A DNA stretch of 6,188 nt, taken from assembly GCA_012521035.1 (NCBI GenBank), contig JAAYND010000009.1:1-6188 (forward strand), in the 5' to 3' direction. Positions 1 to 4,846 of the stretch are shown here, one piece after another. Source of the DNA: Methanomicrobiales archaeon. Lineage in GTDB: Archaea > Halobacteriota > Methanomicrobia > Methanomicrobiales > Methanoculleaceae. How positions within the stretch are numbered: position 1 is the stretch's first letter; each line of letters starts with the position of its first letter. Under the pieces are notes generated by a model, which saw nothing but the letters and a program-made list of their open reading frames with translations, searched no databases and had not been told where the DNA came from. The translations under genes were made by a program, and so were the position numbers.

Positions 1-624
1 ACCGTCCTCCTCCCGGAGAGTGCCGTCGAGGGGGAGTACCGCACACGCCGGTTCAGGGTTCTCGCCGGAACTCCCACCACCCGGACCCGGGTGATCGAGT
101 ACGGGCTCCGCTTCGACGTTGACCTCGCGCACGCCTACTTCTCGGCCCGGCTCGCGACCGAGCGGCAACGGGTTCTCAAAGCCATGGGTGAGGGTGAGCG
201 GGTTCTCGATGCCTTCGCCGGCGTCGGACCGTTTGCTATCACCCTCGCAGAGAAGGCGCGGGTCGTCTTTGCCGCGGACTTAAACCCCGCCGCGGTCCAC
301 CTCCTCATCCACAACATCACCCTCAACCGGAGAAGAAACGTCATCCCGGTGCTCGCCGACGCCGCGCACCTCTCCCGGATCGGGTTTGTCCCGTTTGACC
401 GGATCATCATGAACCTCCCCATGGCCGCACCGCAGTTCCTCGAAGTGGTGGCAGGGCTCTGCCGGGACGGCGGGACGATCCACCTCTACGCGCTTGAGGA
501 GGAGGAGGGCGCGTACCTCCCCCTGATCCGGGCCGCCACCGCCGGGGAGGTCACCGAACGGATGGTCAGGACGTATTCGCCCGGGCGGTGGCACGCGGTC
601 TATGATATTGTCGTGGAGAGATAA
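1..624 (+). CDS. trm5: tRNA (guanine37-N1)-methyltransferase Trm5, 5'-truncated by window edge
   Basis: This enzyme transfers a methyl group from S-adenosylmethionine to N1 of guanosine 37 next to the anticodon, which helps prevent frameshifting. The frame is open from base 1, so the gene starts upstream of the window. A GTG at 91 is internal, because the residues before it (GEYRTRRFRV at 11-20) also match Trm5. In the 207 visible residues one sees ARLATER (49-55), whose Glu should correspond to the catalytic Glu185 of Methanocaldococcus jannaschii Trm5. Next come the SAM-binding loop DAFAGVGPF (70-78), DLNP (93-96), whose Asp should match Asp223, and the NLP motif (138-140), matching Asn265-Pro267. 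These are the marks of a class I Rossmann-fold methyltransferase of the Trm5/Met-10+ family. The family is about 330-350 residues long, so roughly the N-terminal third is missing. The equivalences to M. jannaschii numbering come from memory of the family, not an alignment. Confidence 0.93.
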   Translation, partial: TVLLPESAVEGEYRTRRFRVLAGTPTTRTRVIEYGLRFDVDLAHAYFSARLATERQRVLKAMGEGERVLDAFAGVGPFAITLAEKARVVFAADLNPAAVHLLIHNITLNRRRNVIPVLADAAHLSRIGFVPFDRIIMNLPMAAPQFLEVVAGLCRDGGTIHLYALEEEEGAYLPLIRAATAGEVTERMVRTYSPGRWHAVYDIVVER

Positions 625-626
625 GG

Positions 627-1091
627 CTAAAACCGGAACCACTTCATCATAACGAGAGCGTCTTCTTCATTTGAGTAGTAGCAGGATATCTGGAAGACCT
701 CCCGGTAGCCGAGGTATCTGTAGAACTCCTGTGCACTGGTGTTTGTGATCCGGACCTCGAGCTGGACACCGCTTGCGCCCATGAACATGAACTCCTGTTC
801 CAGGCGCCGGATGAGGCGTTTCCCGATGCCAAGCCGCCGGTATTCCGGTGCGACCGCGACGTTCATGATATGCCCGTAGAGTTCGTCGCCGGTATCCTCA
901 AGGCCCGCAACGACAAAACCAGCCAGATCCCCGCCGTTCTGGGCCACAAAACACGTCTCCGGAAATACATCGAGTGATTCCCGGAGTGTGCTCTCGTCCC
1001 AGGGATCGATGAACGCTATCCTCTCAAGGGCAACGACCTGCGGTATATCTTCGGGCCGGGCCCTGCGAATAGTGAGGTGGAGCGACATCAT
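627..1091 (-). CDS. rimI: RimI/Ard1-type N-terminal acetyltransferase (GNAT fold)
   Basis: A 154-residue GNAT acetyltransferase that would move an acetyl group from acetyl-CoA to a protein N-terminus. Archaeal members annotated as RimI behave like the catalytic subunit Ard1/Naa10 and act in the cytoplasm on many proteins. Visible features are the acetyl-CoA pyrophosphate loop RRLGIG (residues 85-90, consensus Q/R-x-x-G-x-G/A) preceded by the beta-4 strand NVAVAPEY. Then come LEVR..N..AQEFYRYLGY (111-129) and YYSNEEDALVM (138-148), which fits the conserved tyrosine and DA(L)xM ending of N-alpha-acetyltransferases. The length is typical. Two adjacent ATGs (1089-1091 and 1086-1088) are possible starts. 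The gene converges on trm5 with only 2 nt between stop codons and diverges from the DUF1015 gene. The fold is certain; the exact substrate class is inferred. Confidence 0.9.
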   Translation of the reverse strand: MMSLHLTIRRARPEDIPQVVALERIAFIDPWDESTLRESLDVFPETCFVAQNGGDLAGFVVAGLEDTGDELYGHIMNVAVAPEYRRLGIGKRLIRRLEQEFMFMGASGVQLEVRITNTSAQEFYRYLGYREVFQISCYYSNEEDALVMMKWFRF

Positions 1092-1110
1092 AGGTACCAG
1101 ATTCCTTACG

Positions 1111-1140
1111 CTTGAGTGCCTTACCTAATATAGTCTCAAG
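1111..1140. repeat. Inverted repeat CTTGAG-N18-CTCAAG in the divergent promoter region
   Basis: Perfect 6-bp arms at 1111-1116 and 1135-1140 are separated by 18 nt. They enclose the leftward TATA box and lie just upstream of the rightward one. The centre-to-centre distance is 24 nt, a little over two helical turns, so a dimeric regulator could bind both arms. Chance occurrence of 6-bp arms is not negligible. Confidence 0.35.
1125..1134 (-). promoter_or_regulatory. TATA box for the acetyltransferase gene
   Basis: On the minus strand this reads ACTATATTAG, a fair archaeal TATA element. Its centre lies about 38 nt before the first ATG at 1091, which predicts a transcript start near 1103 and a leader of about 12 nt. 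Only a weak ribosome-binding sequence (AAGGAA) is seen upstream of the ATG. Assigned by position and composition only. Confidence 0.45.
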
Positions 1141-1142
1141 AG

Positions 1143-1155
1143 ACAAAATAATAAG
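1143..1155 (+). promoter_or_regulatory. TATA/BRE-like promoter for the DUF1015 gene
   Basis: An A-rich stretch reading ACAAAATAATAAG contains a BRE-like purine run followed by AATAATAA, centred about 28 nt before the ATG at 1178. No clear Shine-Dalgarno precedes the ATG. The spacing predicts a leaderless or nearly leaderless transcript. Confidence 0.45.
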
Positions 1156-1177
1156 CACATACGAGTTGGCGGTTTCC

Positions 1178-2440
1178 ATGGTTCAGATCTATCGTTTCGC
1201 TGCGGTCCGTCCGGGGCAGCAATATTCAGAAGAAATTCCTTCCGTGCCGTACGATGTGGTGACGGCTGAGGAGGCCCGGGAATGTATTGAGAAGAACCCC
1301 CTGAGTTTCCTGCGCGTCAGCCGGCCCGACGCTGAGCTCCCCGGGATCGCCCCGGACGATGACCGGGTCTACAAGCGGGCGCAGGAGGTCTTCGAGGGCA
1401 TGCTCGCAGAAGGGCAGCTCCAGCGCGACCCCGACCCGGGCATGTACGTCTACCGGGCCGTCCAGGACGGCGAAGAGTTCATCGGGCTTGTCTGTTGTGT
1501 GGCGACGGAGGACTATGAGAACCGCACGATCCGGCGGCACGAGCTCACCCGGTACGACAAGGAGGAGGACCGGACCCGGCATATCGACGCGGTCAGCGCA
1601 AACACCGGCCTCGTCTTCCTGCTCTACCGCGACCCGGGCGAGATCTTCTCGTACACCCGATCCCTCATCGACGGGGCAGAGCCCGATGGAAGCACCACGA
1701 ACGACTCGGGCGCGCTCCACCAGGTCTACCGGGTCACGGATGGCGATGCGCTCTCGCGCCTCGAAGACCTCTTCTCCGCTGTGCCGGAGACCTACATCGC
1801 AGACGGTCACCACCGGGCAAAATCTGCGGTGAACGTGGCCGAACGGCGAGAGAGGGAGGAGAGATTCACCGAAGAGGCCGGGAGGTTCATGGTGGTCCTC
1901 TTCGCCCACGATCGCGTCCGCATCCACGGCTACAGCCGGCTTGTCGCAGACCTCGGCAACTACACCCTCCCGGGGTTCATCGGCGCGCTCCTCCGGGCTG
2001 GCTGGAATGTCCGGCCTTACGGTGATATCGATACCTCCGGTTACCGGGTCCCGCCGCTCACGACCGCCGATGAACCGATGCACATCATGCATATCTACCT
2101 CGAGAAGACCTGGTACGAGGTCTCCCGGCCGGTCGCAGACCCGACCGACCTCGTCGGATCACTGGACGTCTCGGTGCTCCAGAAGGAGATCCTCGAGGGA
2201 ATGCTCGGCATCACCGATCCCCGGGGTGACGCAAGGCTCCACTACATGGGCGGGGCAAAACCGCTCTCGGGCCTTGAGCGCCTCGTGGACTCCGGCGAGT
2301 ACGCCCTCGCCATAGCCATGCAGCCGGTGGCGGTCGATACGGTTCTCGCGATAGCGGATGCGGATGGCGTCATGCCCCCGAAGTCCACCTGGTTTGAGCC
2401 AAAACTCCTCTCAGGGCTCGTCGTCCACACGATCAACTGA
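1178..2440 (+). CDS. DUF1015 family protein, function unassigned
   Basis: A 420-residue soluble protein recognised as DUF1015. Family marks are the N-terminus MVQIYRFAAVRPG, the VPYDVV motif (23-28), HELTRYDKEED (121-131), the strongly conserved YIADGHHRAKSA (206-217), and the C-terminal PPKSTWFEPKLLSGL (400-414). The reading frame is open upstream to an ATG-like start at 1112. I chose 1178 because family members begin at this position and because the extra 22 residues cover the promoter. No signal peptide or membrane helix is seen. The biochemical role is not established as far as I know. The DGHHR motif recalls enzymes of the ParB/sulfiredoxin-like fold, such as the free-serine kinases SerK and SbnI. 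I also recall DUF1015 genes lying beside serA and serC in many anaerobic bacteria, so a link to serine or phosphoserine metabolism is a reasonable but unproven guess. Here the next gene is hisG, 48 nt downstream. Confidence 0.9.
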   Translation: MVQIYRFAAVRPGQQYSEEIPSVPYDVVTAEEARECIEKNPLSFLRVSRPDAELPGIAPDDDRVYKRAQEVFEGMLAEGQLQRDPDPGMYVYRAVQDGEEFIGLVCCVATEDYENRTIRRHELTRYDKEEDRTRHIDAVSANTGLVFLLYRDPGEIFSYTRSLIDGAEPDGSTTNDSGALHQVYRVTDGDALSRLEDLFSAVPETYIADGHHRAKSAVNVAERREREERFTEEAGRFMVVLFAHDRVRIHGYSRLVADLGNYTLPGFIGALLRAGWNVRPYGDIDTSGYRVPPLTTADEPMHIMHIYLEKTWYEVSRPVADPTDLVGSLDVSVLQKEILEGMLGITDPRGDARLHYMGGAKPLSGLERLVDSGEYALAIAMQPVAVDTVLAIADADGVMPPKSTWFEPKLLSGLVVHTIN

Positions 2441-2463
2441 AAAACCATATCACCACCTTTAAC
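2439..2463 (+). promoter_or_regulatory. Possible promoter for hisG
   Basis: The 48-nt gap before hisG holds GAAAAACCATATC (2439-2451), which looks like a BRE plus TATA element, and CTTTAAC (2457-2463), a second AT-rich candidate centred about 29 nt before the ATG. The ATG at 2489 has no Shine-Dalgarno upstream. The second candidate would give a leaderless hisG mRNA and the first a leader of about 15 nt. It is unclear which is used, or whether hisG is also read from the DUF1015 promoter. Confidence 0.3.
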
Positions 2464-2469
2464 TTTTTT
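2464..2469 (+). terminator. Oligo-T terminator candidate after the DUF1015 gene
   Basis: A run of six T on the coding strand lies 24 nt after the DUF1015 stop codon. Archaeal RNA polymerase can stop at such U-tracts without a hairpin. It lies just upstream of hisG and overlaps the area of its promoter, so it could separate the two transcripts. Short T-runs also occur by chance. Confidence 0.35.
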
Positions 2470-2488
2470 CCGGCCCTGATCAACTCCT

Positions 2489-3361
2489 ATGATCACGATT
2501 GCTCTTCCCAAGGGAAGCCTTGAGGCGCAGACGTTCCAGCTCTTCAAGGAAGCGGATCTCGAGGTCAGGCGGACCGACCGCGACTACAACCCCCGCATCA
2601 ACGACCCCCGGATCGGGAAGGTGAAGATCCTCCGGCCGCAGGAGATCCCGCTCTACATCCAGATGGGCTACTTCGACATCGGTATATCGGGGCTTGACTG
2701 GGTACAGGAGAGCGGCGCCGATGTCGCTGAGGTCGCGAACCTCTCCTACAGTAAGACCGGTGACGGGAACGTGAAGATCGTGGTCGCGGTCCACCGCGAC
2801 GAGCCGATCGATGACGTCACCGCCATCCGGCCGGGGAGCCGGGTGACGACCGAGTATCCCCGGATCACGGAGCGGTTCTTCAACGAGATCGGGGTTCCCG
2901 TCAGGCTCTTCGCCTCCTACGGGGCATCGGAGGCGAAGGTTCCCGACCTCATGGACGTGGTCGTCGACCTCACCGAGACCGGGAGCACGCTCAAGAGAAA
3001 CGGTCTGAAGATCATAGGGCAGATCATGGAATCACACACGGCGCTCCTCGCAAACCACGAGTCGCTCCAGGATCCGGAGAAGAGAAAGGCGATCGAGGAG
3101 ATAACAACGCTCCTCCTCGGCGTCATCGAGGCGCGTCACCAGGTGCTTCTGACGATGAACGTGCCGTCTGCGGCGCTCGACCGGGTCATCGAGGTTCTCC
3201 CGGCGATGAAGAAGCCCACCGTCAGCAGACTGCACGGTATCGACTACTTCAGCATACAGACGGTGGTGCAGAAAGGGGTCGTCAACGGTCTCATCCCCCA
3301 CCTGAAGGACGCGGGGGCCGAGGATATCCTTGAGATACCGATAGCAAAAATTGTGCGGTGA
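2489..3361 (+). CDS. hisG: ATP phosphoribosyltransferase, long form (HisG)
   Basis: Catalyses the first committed step of histidine synthesis: ATP plus PRPP gives N1-(5-phosphoribosyl)-ATP and pyrophosphate, in the cytoplasm. The N-terminus ITIALPKGSL (residues 2-11) is the typical HisG opening. FDIGISGLDWV (62-72) follows, and then the signature DVVVDLTETGSTLKRNGLK (156-174), which holds the PRPP-binding loop. At 290 residues this is the long form. Residues from about 210 to the end form the C-terminal ACT-like regulatory domain that binds histidine for feedback inhibition, so no HisZ partner is needed. No other his gene is in the window, so hisG is not in a compact his operon on this side. 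The gene converges on the FmdE gene with a 13-nt gap. The start at 2489 is fixed by the family N-terminus. Confidence 0.96.
   Translation: MITIALPKGSLEAQTFQLFKEADLEVRRTDRDYNPRINDPRIGKVKILRPQEIPLYIQMGYFDIGISGLDWVQESGADVAEVANLSYSKTGDGNVKIVVAVHRDEPIDDVTAIRPGSRVTTEYPRITERFFNEIGVPVRLFASYGASEAKVPDLMDVVVDLTETGSTLKRNGLKIIGQIMESHTALLANHESLQDPEKRKAIEEITTLLLGVIEARHQVLLTMNVPSAALDRVIEVLPAMKKPTVSRLHGIDYFSIQTVVQKGVVNGLIPHLKDAGAEDILEIPIAKIVR
3346..3350 (-). terminator. Weak T-run terminator candidate for the FmdE gene
   Basis: Reading the minus strand past the FmdE stop codon, a T5 run (ATTTTTGC context) occurs about 24 nt downstream, inside the 3' end of hisG. It could end the FmdE transcript; it is short and unconfirmed. 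Confidence 0.2.
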
Positions 3362-3374
3362 GGATAGGCGTCCC

Positions 3375-4037
3375 TCACAGGAGGCGCCGGGTGTACTCCT
3401 CTGAGCAGGCGTAGCAGACGAGCTCCCCGTCCTCGACCCGAATCCGGGACTCGGCGGTCATCTCGCCGCACTTTGCGCACGGCACCGACCGGAATATCCG
3501 GGCCCGCTCTGGTATCCCGGCATCGACATCCTGGATGGAGAAGAGGGTTTCGGCCGGGATCTCGAGGATCGCCTCGACTATCCGCTCTGTCCGCCTGCGG
3601 TACTCGGCAAAATCCTCATCGGTAGCCTCACCCTGCATCACCCGGGCCCGGATCGGCGCGAGATCGGGGTCGAGCGAGCCGGCGTCAAACGATGGATTCC
3701 CGATGACCCGGATGGCGTCGCCGGTCCGGCGGTTGATGAACGTGAATGCGTGTTTGCCGTGATCCTTGAAGAGGAGGTTTCCTTTCCCGACGGTGCATCC
3801 CGTCAGGAACTGGATGGCGTCGACGCCGCAGGCATCGGTCTCGGCGATGGTGACGAGCTCTTCATCCTCAGCCCGGCCCGAACGGAGCCGCTCGAGCGCG
3901 ACCTCGGCCGCCCGGTACCCGAGCGCAAGGCCGGGGCAGATGTGGCCGTGGAACCTGACCGCCTCGGCGAATCGGTCGTGCCTCTCTGCTGGCATGTTGT
4001 CTGATTCTCTGGTGCTACTCATATACTTATCCTGCAT
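3375..4037 (-). CDS. FmdE family protein with C-terminal zinc ribbon
   Basis: A 220-residue FmdE-family protein. FmdE was named as a protein associated with the molybdenum formylmethanofuran dehydrogenase of methanogens, but its catalytic role is not settled. The N-terminal domain carries FHGHICPGLALGYR (29-42) and ETDACGVDAIQFLTGCTVGK (66-85), followed by FKDHGKHAFTF (90-100). The Cys and His residues in these motifs are the conserved likely metal ligands. The C-terminus has CAKC (187-190) and CYAC (208-211), a four-cysteine zinc ribbon typical of the longer FmdE proteins. The start at 4037 fits a leaderless transcript from the TATA box at 4061-4070. ATGs at residue 6 (4022) and residue 15 (3995) are real alternatives, since homologues often begin only about 10-15 residues before FHGH. 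No fmd or fwd subunit gene lies nearby, so it stands alone here. No signal peptide is seen. Confidence 0.9.
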   Translation of the reverse strand: MQDKYMSSTRESDNMPAERHDRFAEAVRFHGHICPGLALGYRAAEVALERLRSGRAEDEELVTIAETDACGVDAIQFLTGCTVGKGNLLFKDHGKHAFTFINRRTGDAIRVIGNPSFDAGSLDPDLAPIRARVMQGEATDEDFAEYRRRTERIVEAILEIPAETLFSIQDVDAGIPERARIFRSVPCAKCGEMTAESRIRVEDGELVCYACSEEYTRRLL

Positions 4038-4060
4038 GAACAGTTGTTACAAAACAGTAG

Positions 4061-4070
4061 ATATATGTTA
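4061..4070 (-). promoter_or_regulatory. TATA box for the FmdE gene
   Basis: The minus strand reads TAACATATAT, one of the best TATA-like elements in the window. It is centred about 27 nt before the ATG at 4037, which predicts a leaderless mRNA starting at that ATG or a leader of about 16 nt for the ATG at 4022. Confidence 0.5.
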
Positions 4071-4232
4071 TGGTGACCTCCGGGCGTATGCGGCAGGCAG
4101 GGCTGCTGTATAATGGCCGAACGCCAGGAAATGCGGTTTTACGGGGGTGAGGAAATATCTTTGCTGCCGGTCGTCTGCACGTTTCCAGTATCCAGTTCAT
4201 ACGACGGATTTTTGATGGCGTGGAAGGGGTGA

Positions 4233-4242
4233 TTATTTATAC
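4233..4242 (+). promoter_or_regulatory. TATA box for the lipoprotein/pilin-like unit
   Basis: TTATTTATAC is a good archaeal TATA element, lying 27-36 nt before the lipoprotein ATG at 4269. It predicts a very short leader. The left arm of a palindrome overlaps its right end, so access by TBP could be regulated. An alternative upstream AT-rich element (AAATATCT near 4153-4160) would give a longer leader of roughly 85 nt. Confidence 0.5.
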
Positions 4243-4256
4243 TCCTTGGTGTATAA
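4237..4256. repeat. Imperfect 20-bp palindrome, candidate operator
   Basis: TTATACTCCTTGGTGTATAA has perfect 6-bp outer arms (TTATAC/GTATAA) and inner CC/GG pairs. Only the T/T pair at 4243/4250 and the central TT fail to match, so 16 of 20 positions are symmetric. It overlaps the TATA box and ends 12 nt before the ATG, a typical place for an archaeal repressor site. Confidence 0.45.
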
Positions 4257-4257
4257 T

Positions 4258-4262
4258 AGGTG
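4258..4262 (+). promoter_or_regulatory. Ribosome binding site of the lipoprotein gene
   Basis: AGGTG lies 6 nt before the ATG at 4269 and can pair with the CACCU of the 16S rRNA 3' end. It supports the ATG at 4269 over an in-frame GTG at 4260, which overlaps this site. Confidence 0.45.
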
Positions 4263-4268
4263 CTCTGC

Positions 4269-4826
4269 ATGAGAAACGCCGGAGAAGTTCTGGTCCTTCT
4301 TGCCGCTGTCTGTCTGATCGGCGGTTGCCTTGGCGCGCCCGCACCACTGTCGACCGGCGGAGGCATCACTCCCATCGACCTGCCGGAGCCACCGGGGGCG
4401 TACACACTCACGGAAGCACTTCTGGAACTCGACCTGCTCGGAGCCGAGGGCGGCCTGAACGTCACCGGGACGACGGTTCACCAGGTACTTGCGAGCGGCG
4501 TTGACCTCGACGGCCAGGCCACATCCTGGGTCCTCGGCCTCCGGGACGGGGAGGAGGTACGGTGGCTCGCGTTCGGTATCACGGGCTGGAAGGAGATCAC
4601 ACTTCCTGCCCCCCTGCCGGCAGAGGAGGTGGATATCACCGCCATCATACCCCCGGAGGATCTTCTTCGAAGCCAGGATGAGGTGCTCTCTCCCGTGATG
4701 AACCGGCTGGGCGCAGATACGGTCGAGATCGCGCTCGCGGAGGGGGTCTATTCTGTCACCATCCACTCGGATGCCGGGCTTGAGAGTTTCGTGTTCCAGG
4801 CAGACTCAGGGGAGGTGATCGCATAA
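4269..4826 (+). CDS. Predicted surface lipoprotein, first gene of a pilin-like unit
   Basis: A 185-residue protein with a lipoprotein signal peptide: a short basic N-terminus (MRN), a hydrophobic stretch (residues 7-18), and the lipobox IGGC with Cys20 as the predicted lipidated residue. It should therefore be anchored on the outside of the cytoplasmic membrane. After a Pro/Gly-rich linker (21-45) the mature part looks like a small alpha/beta domain. The segment VDLDGQATSWVLGLRDGEEV (78-97) and the end FVFQADSGEVIA (174-185) resemble the strand patterns of PepSY-like domains, but this is a weak resemblance and not an assignment. One N-glycosylation sequon is present (Asn64). The stop codon overlaps the inferred start of the next gene, and the last codons contain that gene's Shine-Dalgarno, so the two are translationally coupled. 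I do not recognise a named family. Confidence 0.85.
   Translation: MRNAGEVLVLLAAVCLIGGCLGAPAPLSTGGGITPIDLPEPPGAYTLTEALLELDLLGAEGGLNVTGTTVHQVLASGVDLDGQATSWVLGLRDGEEVRWLAFGITGWKEITLPAPLPAEEVDITAIIPPEDLLRSQDEVLSPVMNRLGADTVEIALAEGVYSVTIHSDAGLESFVFQADSGEVIA
4811..4820 (+). promoter_or_regulatory. Strong Shine-Dalgarno for the first pilin-like gene
   Basis: GGAGGTGATC is an essentially perfect complement of the archaeal 16S rRNA 3' end. It lies within the last codons of the lipoprotein gene. From the last G of GGAGG, 7 nt lead to an ATA codon at 4823. The first conventional in-frame start, GTG at 4847, is 31 nt away and too far for this site. Confidence 0.75.
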
Positions 4827-4846
4827 TACCTGCGGCCGATGATGGA

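Noticed and set aside
91..624. A complete 177-residue gene starting at the GTG at 91
   Set aside because: The frame is open to base 1 and the 30 residues before the GTG also match Trm5, so this is an internal codon of a truncated gene.
1112..1177. N-terminal extension of the DUF1015 protein
   Set aside because: It runs through the divergent promoter and does not resemble the family; homologues start at MVQIYRF.
1226..2092. Long minus-strand open frame (288 codons) inside the DUF1015 gene
   Set aside because: The opposite strand carries clear family motifs. High GC produces long antisense frames, and the translation looks like low-complexity Arg/Val/Glu/Asp-rich shadow sequence.
3535..4113. 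Three plus-strand open frames opposite the FmdE gene
   Set aside because: They are antisense to a well-recognised protein with conserved motifs and show no recognisable domain or ribosome-binding site.
4070..4150. 26-codon open frame starting at an ATG in the FmdE-lipoprotein intergenic region
   Set aside because: No Shine-Dalgarno, overlap with the FmdE promoter, and no recognisable peptide; it is within chance expectation.
4260..4268. GTG at 4260 as the lipoprotein start
   Set aside because: It overlaps the AGGTG ribosome-binding site, and the ATG at 4269 gives a normal basic N-terminus for the signal peptide.
4139..4766. Minus-strand open frames of 108 and 177 codons over the lipoprotein gene
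   Set aside because: They are antisense to a gene with a clean lipobox, promoter and coupled downstream gene; their translations look like frame shadows.
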